Positions 8,936 to 18,198 of a stretch of 64,000 nucleotides of DNA are shown one piece after another (position 1 is the stretch's first letter; every line of letters begins with the position of its first letter). Source of the stretch: Opitutales bacterium UBA5694 (GTDB lineage: Bacteria > Verrucomicrobiota > Verrucomicrobiia > Opitutales > Opitutaceae). The stretch is taken from positions 82,261 through 146,260 of the forward strand of contig DIHO01000013.1 in NCBI GenBank assembly GCA_002420185.1. The letters run 5' to 3'. Both the position numbers and the translations under genes were made by a program. The notes under the pieces were generated by a model. That model was given only the letters and a program-made list of their open reading frames with translations, searched no databases and was not told where the DNA came from.

Positions 8936-9679
8936 ATGATCATTAAACATTTAAAAAATAAGTTGAGGGTAGTTAGCGGTATTAAGCATTTCTTTCTTTT
9001 CGCAAAAGCAGTTTTTGGTGCTTTAATTTTGCTTAGAGGTTTGTTTCCGAACGCTTTCGCGGATGAAGTAGTGGCGGATCCGCATCGCTTTGACGATGCC
9101 ATTGCCGCATTTGAAGCGGCAGATAAGGCTTCCATGCCTGAACATGGCAAAGTCCTCTTTCTCGGAAGCTCATCGATTCGCCGCTGGGATACGGCAAGAG
9201 CGTTTCCGGAGATCGATTCCATCAACCGGGGATTTGGCGGCTCGCAAACATCGGATTGTATCTATTTTTTTGATCGCATCGTTTCACCTTACAAGCCGAA
9301 GGTCATTGTGCTGTACGAAGGGGACAACGATATCGGAGCGGGCAAGTCGACGGAACAGGTTGTCAAGGATTTCGAGACGTTTGCGAACCAGGTAAGAGTC
9401 AAGCTGCCGGGAACTAAGGTCGTGTACATCCCCATTAAACCCAGTATCAAGCGGGCGAGTCTTTGGAATAAAATGGAAACTGTGAATCAAGAGGTCCAGA
9501 CGTTGGCGGCCAATAGTAAAGCTCTTTACTATGCGGATATAGCTACACCGATGCTAGCTACGGGATCGCCACCAGACGAAAGTTTGTTCGCTAAGGATGG
9601 GCTTCATCTAAGCGACAAGGGAAACGCTCTGTGGGCAAGCGTGATTGGTCCTGTGATTGAAGAGGCGCTGGAAGAATAA
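8936..9679 (+). CDS. SGNH/GDSL-family hydrolase
   Basis: Extracytoplasmic SGNH-fold esterase or acetylhydrolase. After a hydrophobic leader (FGALILLRGLFPNAFA) the four family blocks appear: block I FLGSSSIRRW with the nucleophile Ser, block II NRGFGGSQTSD with the oxyanion Gly, block III EGDNDIG with the Asn, and block V KDGLHLSDKGN with the catalytic Asp and His. Length is 247 residues. Relatives include the GDSL-like lipases and sugar acetyl esterases common in polysaccharide-degrading marine bacteria. The substrate is not readable here. It is transcribed alone. Confidence 0.88.
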   Translation: MIIKHLKNKLRVVSGIKHFFLFAKAVFGALILLRGLFPNAFADEVVADPHRFDDAIAAFEAADKASMPEHGKVLFLGSSSIRRWDTARAFPEIDSINRGFGGSQTSDCIYFFDRIVSPYKPKVIVLYEGDNDIGAGKSTEQVVKDFETFANQVRVKLPGTKVVYIPIKPSIKRASLWNKMETVNQEVQTLAANSKALYYADIATPMLATGSPPDESLFAKDGLHLSDKGNALWASVIGPVIEEALEE

Positions 9680-10014
9680 GCGTAAGAAGCTATTGGGTCG
9701 GTGCTCGTAGATCGCCCGATTCCATTCAACTGGGGCTCGCACTGGGGGTGCTTTATCGTTCGTTTATTCTAGAATGTTTGTAGTTTGAGGTTGGGCTGAT
9801 TTTCATTAAATAGGGGAAAAGAGCACGTTCCAATGCAGCTGGATAGGGATAATCAAATCCTTCCCTCCTCCATTTTTGAATCTTGTTTAACACTCGATAG
9901 GGCTTCTTTTTGGCAAATTTTGGTTGCCGGGACGCTCTTGGTGTTCAGGGTTTTGAATTAATTTTCCTAAAATGGAATAATTTCTATCAACTCCACATTC
10001 GCTACCTCTTCTCT
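9680..10014. other. 335-base gap upstream of the GntP permease
   Basis: No gene, repeat or convincing hairpin seen. An open frame from 9910 runs into the permease but encodes no conserved sequence before the ATG at 10015, so it is treated as leader. Confidence 0.5.
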
Positions 10015-11442
10015 ATGCATTTGCATCTTCTCGCTCAAACGGAAGCTTCTGGATCCTACTGGCCGTTCACTGTATTGGTTCTTGGAATACTTTTCGTAGT
10101 CGTAGCTATCGCAGTGTTTCGCATACACGCTTTTATTTCGCTGATATTGGCAGCAGTGTTGGTCGGTGCGCTCTCATCAAGTCTTCCAGGAGGCGAAGGA
10201 GATAATCATATCGTAACTGCGATTGGATTGTCGATGACTGAGTTTGGCTCAACTGCGGGTAAGATCGCTTGGGTAATCGCTTTGGCGGCGATTATTGGGG
10301 TCAGCCTGATGGAAAGTGGTGCGGCTGACAGGATTGTTCGCGGTATGGTCAGAACGCTGGGTGAGAAACGAGCTGGCGTGGCACTAGTTTTATGCTCCTT
10401 CTTTTTGTCTATACCGGTATTTTTCGACACCGTATTTTTTCTCCTCATCCCTTTGGCTCAGGCGCTCGCATTCCGTTTAGGTAAACACTACCTTTATTTT
10501 GTCATGGCGACGTGTAGTGGAGGGGTAATTACACATGGATTAGTCCCGCCGACTCCAGGTCCTCTAGTAATGGTGGAAACATTGAACCTAAATCTTGGAT
10601 TCACTATTTTATCGGGAATTGGATTGGGTGTCATTCCTGCATTTGCAGGTCTCTATTTTGGCAAGTGGCTTGATGGCCGAATGAATATTCAGTTTCGTGA
10701 GAGTCCTGGCATTAAAATTGCCGATATCGAGGCGATCGTGTCGAAAAAGGACAATGAGCTCCCTTCATTTCTCGTATCTATGTTGCCGGTAGCGCTTCCG
10801 GTCTTTCTGATAGCTTTCACATCCTTTTTGGCGATTTGGACCACAGAAGGGACCTTTTACAGTGCGATGGAGATTCTTGGAAACAAAAACGTCGCTATGT
10901 TCATTGGGACTCTGATAGCGCTGTATACGCTAGCGAAGCAAAAGGGCGTAAGTCTTAAGTCGTTGGGAAATGTGATGGAAGGTCCGCTGGGAACCGCGGG
11001 TACGATCATTCTCATCACCTCGGCTGGGGGGGCATTTGGGGCCATGATACGTCATGCAGGAGTAGGCGATGCTATTAGAATGGCTTCCAAGGATACGGGG
11101 TTGTCGCTGATTATCCTCTCCTGGGTTGTCGCAGCCGTACTCAAAGTAGCTCAGGGTTCGGGAACCGTCTCCATGATTACGACCTCAGGAATCGTTGCAG
11201 CGATCATTGGCAGCGGAATCGATCTCGACTACAGTCCGATTTACCTTTTTGCTGCCATTGCCTTTGGGTCTCAAGTAGGATCCTGGATGAATGACAGTGG
11301 ATTTTGGATTGTCTGCAAGCTCAGCGGTTTCACAGAAAAGGAAACACTGCGTACCTGGTCAGCCTTGCTGGCGTTTATTGGCGTTATTGGAATAATTGAG
11401 GTACTGATCGTGTCCGCGATCTTTCCCAATTTGTTCATGTGA
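10015..11442 (+). CDS. GntP family gluconate/carboxylate:H+ symporter
   Basis: Integral inner-membrane permease of the GntP family, which imports gluconate, related sugar acids or small carboxylates with protons. The sequence is almost wholly hydrophobic, with about 12 candidate membrane segments. Family-typical stretches include FFLSIPVFFDTVFFLLIPLA, a HGLVPPTPGPL loop and SWMNDSGFW near the C-terminus. Translation is placed at ATG 10015 (MHLHLLAQ), giving 475 residues. Longer readings from 9910 add a non-hydrophobic, unconserved tail. The substrate is not predictable, and no sugar-acid kinase or dehydrogenase sits beside it. Confidence 0.9.
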   Translation: MHLHLLAQTEASGSYWPFTVLVLGILFVVVAIAVFRIHAFISLILAAVLVGALSSSLPGGEGDNHIVTAIGLSMTEFGSTAGKIAWVIALAAIIGVSLMESGAADRIVRGMVRTLGEKRAGVALVLCSFFLSIPVFFDTVFFLLIPLAQALAFRLGKHYLYFVMATCSGGVITHGLVPPTPGPLVMVETLNLNLGFTILSGIGLGVIPAFAGLYFGKWLDGRMNIQFRESPGIKIADIEAIVSKKDNELPSFLVSMLPVALPVFLIAFTSFLAIWTTEGTFYSAMEILGNKNVAMFIGTLIALYTLAKQKGVSLKSLGNVMEGPLGTAGTIILITSAGGAFGAMIRHAGVGDAIRMASKDTGLSLIILSWVVAAVLKVAQGSGTVSMITTSGIVAAIIGSGIDLDYSPIYLFAAIAFGSQVGSWMNDSGFWIVCKLSGFTEKETLRTWSALLAFIGVIGIIEVLIVSAIFPNLFM

Positions 11443-11474
11443 GTGAATTCCGAAACCGTGGCGATTTGAATTCC

Positions 11475-12146
11475 CTAGCGAGCTCCGTTTTTGATTTCCG
11501 ATAGAATTTTGAGAAACGGATCCTTTCGAATTTGGGGAAGTATACAGGTGGCTCCTTGGCTTTCAAGTGCCTCGATTCGGCTTCCGGTTCCGATAAAGGG
11601 AATGCCCAAGGTTCTGCAGGCCCGGATATCCCAGGTGCCGTCGCCGACGTAAACGACGTCTTCCAATGGCCGGAAAGAGCGTTCCGCCGCGATAGAAATG
11701 ATTTCTGAGCGGATAGGTGCATCCGAAGAGGTTGCGTGAATAAAGCGCTCCAAATCGATACCCGCTACTTCTAGTTTATATCGAATCGTGTCATACCAAT
11801 CACCAGTAGCGATGGCTATGTCATATTCGTGGTGTTCCCTAAGATACTCCAAAAGCTCCCTTGTTTCATAGGTGCTGAAAAATGCGTTGGGGGTTCTCTG
11901 TCTCTCGACTTTCAGATTTTCGAGGCAACGGTTCTTAACCAGACCTTCAATACGAGTCCGCTCCTCGATGTCTAACTCAGACAAGCCCTCGTGCACGATT
12001 GCCGAGGCGGTCACTTCGTCGAGCGTTTTCCAAAATTCAACCGAAAAGGTTTTCCCTGTTATTTCAGTAAAGGCGGCGTTGAAGGATTTCCAGTCATATT
12101 CTTCACCACTGATAAGGGTTCCATCTACGTCGAATATAATGAGCAT
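11475..12146 (-). CDS. HAD superfamily phosphatase-like hydrolase
   Basis: Cytosolic haloacid dehalogenase-fold hydrolase of 223 residues, probably a small-molecule phosphatase of the phosphoglycolate-phosphatase/beta-phosphoglucomutase group. Motif I is IFDVDGTL (nucleophile Asp 6 and acid/base Asp 8), motif II a Thr in AIATGDWYD, motif III a Lys/Arg after it, and motif IV DVVYVGDGTWDIRACRTLG. The insert between motif I and II is the alpha-helical C1 cap. Substrate unknown. It is convergent with the GntP gene and lies downstream of eno on the same strand, 167 bases away. Confidence 0.9.
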   Translation of the reverse strand: MLIIFDVDGTLISGEEYDWKSFNAAFTEITGKTFSVEFWKTLDEVTASAIVHEGLSELDIEERTRIEGLVKNRCLENLKVERQRTPNAFFSTYETRELLEYLREHHEYDIAIATGDWYDTIRYKLEVAGIDLERFIHATSSDAPIRSEIISIAAERSFRPLEDVVYVGDGTWDIRACRTLGIPFIGTGSRIEALESQGATCILPQIRKDPFLKILSEIKNGAR

Positions 12147-12312
12147 TTGCTATGCGGTTTTGGCCGAAGAAAAACTAAATGTAAGAGGGATACTGTCCGG
12201 ACGACACCGAGCAGTTGAAACGAAGCGATGATTTGCCAGTGCTGGCCCGAAGGAATTGAAGAAGCTCGCAGCAGTGATACCGCGAGCCTCGAAATGGGGT
12301 AGTCCGCGAGTC

Positions 12313-13614
12313 TTACAGCTTGCCGCCGTACACCGCATTTGGACCCAGCTCCTCTTCGATGCGAAGAAGTTGATTGTACTTTGCGACTCGGTCGCTGCGG
12401 CAAAGGGAGCCGGTTTTGATTTGGCCGGCATTGGTTGCCACTGCGATGTCCGCGATGGTGGTGTCTTCTGTTTCGCCCGAACGGTGGGAAATGACTGAAG
12501 TGTAGGAAGCCTGCTTGGCCATTTCGATAGCGTCCAAAGTTTCGGTCAAGGACCCAATTTGATTGACCTTAACCAAAATTGAGTTGGCTACTCCGAGATC
12601 GATTCCCTTTTTGAGGAACTCAGTGTTCGTAACGAAAAGGTCATCTCCTACGAGCTGAGTCGTGGCACCCATCTCATCGGTTAGGTGTTTCCAGCCTTTC
12701 CAGTCGCTCTCGTCCAATCCGTCTTCGATTGAAATAATAGGAAAGCGATCGGCCAAGTCCTTTAAAAAGGCCACCATTTCGGTGCTGTTCTTCTTGGATC
12801 CGTCAGACTTGTCGAATACGTACTTCCTTTTCTTGTAGAATTCGCTAGCAGCTACATCCAAAGCGATAAAAATGTCTTTACCCAGTTTGTATCCAGCTTT
12901 CTTAGTCGCGGCAGCGATTACCTCTAGAGCATGCTCGTTGGAGCCTAGTGCCGGGGCAAATCCGCCCTCGTCACCCACGGCCGTCGACAGTCCATTTGCC
13001 TTGAGAACACCTTTAAGTGCATGGAAAATTTCCGCTCCCATACGGAGGGCTTCCCGGAAACTGCTCGCTCCCTTGGGCATGATCATGAATTCCTGAATAT
13101 CGATCGGAGCGTCGGAGTGAGCTCCGCCATTCAAAATATTCATCATCGGTACGGGAAGAACCTTCGCGTTTGGTCCACCCAGGTACTTGTAAAGTTCGAG
13201 ACCTGAAGCTTGAGCAGCGGCCTTAGCTGCAGCAAGGGAAACACCTAAAATGGCATTTGCTCCGAGCTTCGCTTTGTTTTTGGTGCCATCTAGAGCGAGC
13301 ATCGCTCCGTCAACGGATACTTGATCGCAGGCGTCGATACCTACGATCTCGGGAAGAATCTTGTCATGGATATTTGAGACTGCTTTGAGCACGCCCTTGC
13401 CCAGATAGCGACTACTCGCGCCCTTTGAGACTTGTTGTACTGGTAACGCGCCGTCTCGAAGCTCGAGGGCTTCATTCTCGCCTGTACTGGCTCCGGAAGG
13501 GACCGCGGCGCGGCCAACGATTCCTGAAGCGAGTATGACGTCAACTTCGACGGTGGGATTGCCGCGAGAATCGATGATTTCGCGGGCATTGATGTCAATG
13601 ATGTCAGTCGTCAT
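12313..13614 (-). CDS. eno: enolase (phosphopyruvate hydratase)
   Basis: Glycolytic enolase, interconverting 2-phosphoglycerate and phosphoenolpyruvate. It is 433 residues, typical length. The N-terminal IIDINAREIIDSRGNPTVEVD, the SGASTGENEALELRD loop, metal ligands in FIALDVAASEFY, SIEDGLDE and VGDDLFVTN, and the signature SHRSGETEDTTIADIAV are all intact. An upstream in-frame ATG would add 28 unconserved residues, so ATG 13614 (MTTDIIDI) is chosen. It is a single gene with its own leader. Confidence 0.98.
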   Translation of the reverse strand: MTTDIIDINAREIIDSRGNPTVEVDVILASGIVGRAAVPSGASTGENEALELRDGALPVQQVSKGASSRYLGKGVLKAVSNIHDKILPEIVGIDACDQVSVDGAMLALDGTKNKAKLGANAILGVSLAAAKAAAQASGLELYKYLGGPNAKVLPVPMMNILNGGAHSDAPIDIQEFMIMPKGASSFREALRMGAEIFHALKGVLKANGLSTAVGDEGGFAPALGSNEHALEVIAAATKKAGYKLGKDIFIALDVAASEFYKKRKYVFDKSDGSKKNSTEMVAFLKDLADRFPIISIEDGLDESDWKGWKHLTDEMGATTQLVGDDLFVTNTEFLKKGIDLGVANSILVKVNQIGSLTETLDAIEMAKQASYTSVISHRSGETEDTTIADIAVATNAGQIKTGSLCRSDRVAKYNQLLRIEEELGPNAVYGGKL

Positions 13615-13755
13615 GATAATTTTTTTAGAATTTTCGGTATGTCCCAAGTTAAAAGATTGCCTCTTATGACGGTTGGAAAATGAAAGGCAAGCGAGCAATT
13701 GAAACGCTTTTGATGCGACTAATTCCAGTTGCGGCTTGGATCCTCATCCCAGATT

Positions 13756-14160
13756 CTAGGGCAGTAGACGGGTCTGCTGGTCGGCACTTGGAATAGGGCA
13801 GGACGCTTTCGAAACTAGTGACCGCCGTCTTTCAGCAATACGATCGTAGAACCAGTCTCGGAATCCAGTCGGGAGTAGCTTCCCTATTCTGCACGCTTTC
13901 CAGAAACCACCAATTCTACTAAGAATTTCAATCACGGCATCGGATTTCAAGTACCGCTCGTTGTCCGGTGCTAGATAGACGATCGTCTTCAGGTTCTCTT
14001 CGAGACGCAAATCCTTTGGCAACAGTCTCACAGCGGTTTCGCCCTGAAGGGGGGCAAACCGGATTACCCTTGCATCATCGATCGCCATGATCCATCGAAC
14101 GCAGGTGTCGCAGAGTCCACACTCTCCATCGAAGAATACTATATTGTTTTCAGGTTCCAC
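13756..14160 (-). CDS. DCC family thiol-disulfide oxidoreductase-like protein (DUF393)
   Basis: Small 134-residue cytosolic protein of the DCC family, named for its DxLCxxC-like N-terminal motif. Here it is FFDGECGLCDTCVRW at about residues 8-22, in a thioredoxin-like redox context. The family fold and cysteines suggest thiol-disulfide chemistry. The real substrate is not established for most members. It starts 5 bases after the decayed speA on the same strand, so the two were probably co-transcribed before speA broke. Confidence 0.85.
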   Translation of the reverse strand: MEPENNIVFFDGECGLCDTCVRWIMAIDDARVIRFAPLQGETAVRLLPKDLRLEENLKTIVYLAPDNERYLKSDAVIEILSRIGGFWKACRIGKLLPTGFRDWFYDRIAERRRSLVSKASCPIPSADQQTRLLP

Positions 14161-14165
14161 GGTGT

Positions 14166-15238
14166 CTAGATTGTGGGATTCATATCCGAGTAGATATTGG
14201 CTTGCTTTTTCTGCCCCGTCTTCTTTTTGGGTTTCTTTGAGAATTCCATGTAGGTCTTTTTCTGCATAATATTTTCGTCCATCTCCATGAACTTGACCCC
14301 TTGTCTCGGTTTTACCAGTTCACTTTTTGTAGCCTTTTCGATATACTTTTTCATCAGTCGACAAAGCATGTCGGATTTGAACTGGACGCCTTCTAGCACA
14401 TCTTTAACGCGGTCACCCCTGATTGTGTCCTCGATGAAAACGCCGTCGTCTTCATCTTCTTCGAGAAATACGGGTGCCTCGTTAACGCGGCCGAATAGAT
14501 TGTGATTATCACCCATGATGTCCTGGTAAGCTCCAATCAAAACAAAGCTAAGGAAGTAGAGCTCGTTTTTTTGACGGAATGTAGCGGTAAATATTCTTTT
14601 TCGTCCTCAAGGTCTATGAATTTGGAGATCTTCCCGTCGCTGTCGCAAGTGATATCTACTAGAATGGCGCTTACGGATAGACGCTCTTTCAGACGGGTCA
14701 ACGGAGCCACTGGAAACAACTGATCTAAGGCCCAGTGATCTAGGATTGATTGGAAAACGGAAAAATTGTAAATGTACTGATCGGCTAAGATCTGCTTCAA
14801 TTCGACCAGTTCTTCAGGAATGTATCCCTTTCCCGCACTTTTCTCAAGTTTCTGGCAAATTTGCCAGAAAAGTGACTCGGCCTGGACACGACCTTGCAAG
14901 TCTAGATAGCCGTGATTGAATAGGGAATAAGCTTCCTTGGCGACGTCGATGATCCAGACGGACCGTTCGTCGCCGGCTGGGTTGACACAGAGGCACCCGT
15001 CCGAGTCGATGCCATAGTAAGGTTTGCCCCACCGTTTGAAACCATAGAGTTCTCTTGAATCGGCTACAGTCCAGCTGTTTGAATGGGAGGTGTTCACAAC
15101 GGTAAAGTTTAGAGAGCTTGGGCTCTTTGAGGATGGTAAATCTAGGCTTGGTTTTGTTTTAGCCCCCTTCTTCTTCGCTTGCTTTTTGAAATGCGGCTGG
15201 ATTGAGTATCCAACTTCATTTTTCAAGAAACCTTTCAA
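14166..15238 (-). pseudogene. speA: arginine decarboxylase remnant, catalytic core deleted and frameshifted
   Basis: Biosynthetic arginine decarboxylase (arginine to agmatine, PLP enzyme, polyamine synthesis). Full-length relatives are about 630-660 residues. This locus encodes about 350. The N-terminus SWTVADSRELYGFKRWGKPY through DERSVWIIDVAKEA is followed directly by YSLFNHGYLDLQGRVQAES, which belongs near the C-terminal domain. The barrel segment with the PLP lysine and substrate site is therefore missing, with the reading frame kept. Then FSVFQSILDHWALDQLFPV and VDITCDSDGKI are intact. A run of seven A (minus strand, near 14571) needs one more A to continue into LIGAYQDIMGDNHNLFG in the next frame (14166-14540). 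Two independent lesions make activity very unlikely. Confidence 0.88.
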
Positions 15239-15249
15239 AGCAAACTTTT

Positions 15250-15573
15250 ATGTCTCAACAGATGGATCTTATAGTACCAATTATTGCTCAGGCAGCCCCG
15301 AGCGGGGGTGCGAACCCGCTTGCTGGAATGTGGCCCATTCTTCTCATGTTCGCAGCCATGTATTTCCTTATCATCGCTCCCCAGCGAAAAAAGCAGAAGC
15401 AGCATCAGAAAATGATAACTGAGCTCACTTCAGGAGCTGATGTCGTTACTTCAGGTGGTTTGTATGGGACCATCACCAACGTGAAGGACGATCGTTTTGT
15501 CCTTCGCGTAGCGGAAGGCACGAAAATCGAGATCACCAAATCTGCAGTTGCCACGGTTCTCTCCAGCGAATGA
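15250..15573 (+). CDS. yajC: preprotein translocase accessory subunit YajC
   Basis: Small 107-residue single-pass inner-membrane protein that associates with SecDF in the Sec translocon. A hydrophobic segment (WPILLMFAAMYFLIIAP) is followed by the conserved basic QRKKQKQHQKM and the soluble YajC domain with LTSGADVVTSGGLYGTI. ATG 15250 (MSQQMDL) is chosen over ATG 15202, which would add an unconserved basic extension before a short membrane protein. It precedes secDF by 85 bases in the usual order. Confidence 0.95.
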   Translation: MSQQMDLIVPIIAQAAPSGGANPLAGMWPILLMFAAMYFLIIAPQRKKQKQHQKMITELTSGADVVTSGGLYGTITNVKDDRFVLRVAEGTKIEITKSAVATVLSSE

Positions 15574-15658
15574 GAGTCCTCCTGGCCCTACAAACATTCA
15601 TTAGTGTTCGCCCCTTTTGGCGGTTTTGTCGTTTATAAGGAAATCAAACTTTCGAATC

Positions 15659-18190
15659 ATGTCCGGAAAGCACCTTTGGAAACTTATTGCGACCATCGTC
15701 ATCGTCGCAATCTCCCTCTCTTATCTAATCCCTTGGGAGGACCAGGACTTTGGTGAGTATTTGCGCACGGCTTCTGAAAGCGAAGAGTTTCATCAGATTC
15801 TTGACCGATCTCAGGCATTGACCCGAACGGATGATGAGATGGTAAGCGTCTACATGGCTCTGAAAAAGATAAGTAACGATGAGCGTATTGACCTGTCGCA
15901 GTACTTTCCGCAAATCTCGCTCGAGTCATCACTTAACAACATCGAAAAGCGAAACGGAATTTTGCTAAACGCCTTGTTGAGGGTTTCGAAGGCCAACCTG
16001 AGAAAAGGACTGGACCTTGCCGGTGGTGTGGCTATGACGCTTCAAGTCGATCCGGCTGCTTTGGAGGGCATTGAAAAGATTGAGAGAGAGGAGAAACTTT
16101 CCAAGGCTATCGAGATCATGCAGAGCCGTGTGAACTTGTACGGCGTATCCGAACCGATTGTCCGGCTCGTCGGCGACGACCGGATTGAGGTCCAGTTGGC
16201 CGGAATCAGTATCAAGGACAATCCTGAAATCTTGGAAGAGATCAAACGGCCAGCTCTACTGGACTTTCGCGAAGTGCACCTAACCGACAGGCCTGGTATT
16301 CAACCCGAACCCTACGGGTACCAAGCGATGACCTTGTCGCGGGAATCCGGCGACCGGTTTGTTGAGGAAGATCTTTACGTTAGTCGATATCCGGCCCTCA
16401 CTGGTAAATATGTGGACAACGCCAACCCAGTTCAGAATTCAGTCGGCGGATACGAGATCTCGCTGAGCTTCAGTAGTGAAGGGGCAAAACGATTTGGGGA
16501 AATAACCACAAAGCTGGCGGGCCAAGGTCGCTTGGCTATCGTTCTAGATGGAAAGCTGTACTCAGCGCCAAATGTGAACGAGCCCATTCTCGGGGGGCGG
16601 GCATCGATTTCAGGAAGTTTCACGCAACGACAGGCCATCGATTTGGCCAATGTGCTCAATAATCCGCTTGAGTTTAAACTCGAGGTGGCCGAACTCTACG
16701 AAGTGGGACCCACCCTCGCAAAGGAGTCGATCTCATCTGGAAAGCGGGCCGCAACCTGGGGTGTATCGTTGGTCGCTGCATTTATGACCGTCTACTACAT
16801 GGTTGGTGGTGTGGTTGCTCTGATTACCGTTGTTCTCAATTTAGGGATCGTTTTGGGGGCGCTTGCTAGTGTTGGAGCGACCCTAACATTGCCGGGAATT
16901 GCAGGGGTGATCCTGACCATTGGTATGGCGGTTGATGCCAACATCCTCATCTTTGAACGAATTCGAGAGGAAATGAGAACGGGTAAGACACTGAAATCAT
17001 CGCTCTTGGGCGGATTTGAAAAGGTGTTTTCGACGATCTTCGATGCCAACGTAACGACGTTTCTCGTATCCATCGTCATGTTCGTCTATGGAACCGGGCC
17101 GGTTAAGGGTTTCGGTCTGACTCTTGCGATCGGTGTCGTAACGACTATGTTCTGTGCTTTGATTGTTAATCGCCTATTACTGGAGCTTCTCATCGAGACC
17201 AACCTGATGAAGAAGTTTAAGATGCTTTCTGTCGTTAGAAATCCTAAGTTTCCCTTCCTGAATTTTCGCAAACCCGCGTTTGCGATTTCGTGGTGTGTCG
17301 TCCTAATTGGCGTTGTCGGAATTTATACAAAATGGGACAAGATTTTCGGTATCGACTTTACCGGGGGTGACGAGGTTTCACTCGCATACGAATCCAAGAT
17401 AGACGAATCGGAGATATACCGGATCGTTGTTGAGCAGGAGCTTGGTGAAGTTACGCCTCAGTACATAACACCGCTAGGCGGAGGTGTGGAAGTGCTGAAA
17501 CTGCAGACACCGTTCGAGGAAAGTCCTAAGGTCTTGGCCGCACTGGAGAACGCCTTTCCGAAAGCCAATTTCGAAGCAGTCGGCACCAATGAAATCGGGC
17601 CGTCGATCGGCAAGGAAATTCAGAAGAATGCCATAATCGCGATTGGGATTTCCCTAGGTCTCATCCTATTGTACATCGCTGTCAGGTTTGAAATTGGCTA
17701 TGGGGTAGGTGCGATAGTGGCGACGGTACACGACATCCTTTTGACGGTTGGCGTTTTTGTCATGGTTCCAGGTCACCAGTTTACCGCTCCTATGATTGCG
17801 GCCATTCTGCTAATTGTGGGTTACTCTCTCAATGATACCATTGTCGTTTTCGACCGGATACGTGAAGAGCTACAGCTAAAGCCAACCGCTAAGTTACGCG
17901 ACATTGTGAACTCTGCTTTGAATGCGGTTCTCTCACGCTCTTTGCTAACCAGTTTTACGACATTACTAGCAGCGGTTTCCTTGTACGTTTTTGGGACTGG
18001 AGTAGTGAGTGACATCGCCTTCACATTCATGATCGGCATAATGACGGGAACCTTTTCTTCGATCTTCATCGCTAGCCCTGTATTTTACTGGTGGCACAAA
18101 GGCGATCGCCGCAGCGTCGAGAAGGGCCACGATATTGCACCCGAATACGAGTGGCAGGCTGGTGCCAAAGAAGTCAAGGAGGGCAGCTGA
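15659..18190 (+). CDS. secDF: fused protein translocase subunit SecDF
   Basis: SecD and SecF joined in one chain of about 843 residues. It is a proton-driven RND-type partner of SecYEG that pulls exported proteins across the inner membrane. The SecD half has its first membrane segment near residues 8-28, a large periplasmic domain (LRKGLDLAGGVAM, RVNLYGVSEPIV), then the membrane block with GMAVDANILIFERIREE. The SecF half begins near residue 545 with GIDFTGGDEVSL and repeats the block as GYSLNDTIVVFDRIREELQL. ATG 15659 begins MSGKHLWKL. The alternative TTG at 15617 lies in a GC-rich hairpin-like leader. Fused SecDF occurs in several phyla including Verrucomicrobiota. Confidence 0.96.
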   Translation: MSGKHLWKLIATIVIVAISLSYLIPWEDQDFGEYLRTASESEEFHQILDRSQALTRTDDEMVSVYMALKKISNDERIDLSQYFPQISLESSLNNIEKRNGILLNALLRVSKANLRKGLDLAGGVAMTLQVDPAALEGIEKIEREEKLSKAIEIMQSRVNLYGVSEPIVRLVGDDRIEVQLAGISIKDNPEILEEIKRPALLDFREVHLTDRPGIQPEPYGYQAMTLSRESGDRFVEEDLYVSRYPALTGKYVDNANPVQNSVGGYEISLSFSSEGAKRFGEITTKLAGQGRLAIVLDGKLYSAPNVNEPILGGRASISGSFTQRQAIDLANVLNNPLEFKLEVAELYEVGPTLAKESISSGKRAATWGVSLVAAFMTVYYMVGGVVALITVVLNLGIVLGALASVGATLTLPGIAGVILTIGMAVDANILIFERIREEMRTGKTLKSSLLGGFEKVFSTIFDANVTTFLVSIVMFVYGTGPVKGFGLTLAIGVVTTMFCALIVNRLLLELLIETNLMKKFKMLSVVRNPKFPFLNFRKPAFAISWCVVLIGVVGIYTKWDKIFGIDFTGGDEVSLAYESKIDESEIYRIVVEQELGEVTPQYITPLGGGVEVLKLQTPFEESPKVLAALENAFPKANFEAVGTNEIGPSIGKEIQKNAIIAIGISLGLILLYIAVRFEIGYGVGAIVATVHDILLTVGVFVMVPGHQFTAPMIAAILLIVGYSLNDTIVVFDRIREELQLKPTAKLRDIVNSALNAVLSRSLLTSFTTLLAAVSLYVFGTGVVSDIAFTFMIGIMTGTFSSIFIASPVFYWWHKGDRRSVEKGHDIAPEYEWQAGAKEVKEGS

Positions 18191-18198
18191 TAACTGTC

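Noticed and set aside
14560..14580. A7 run in speA as a programmed -1 frameshift site
   Set aside because: Re-reading one A would restore the frame, but the gene also lacks its catalytic core, so decay is the simpler explanation.
15609..15626. CGCC-CCTTTT-GGCG hairpin followed by GTTTTG between yajC and secDF as a terminator
   Set aside because: Four-base stem and interrupted T run; the two genes are expected to be co-transcribed.
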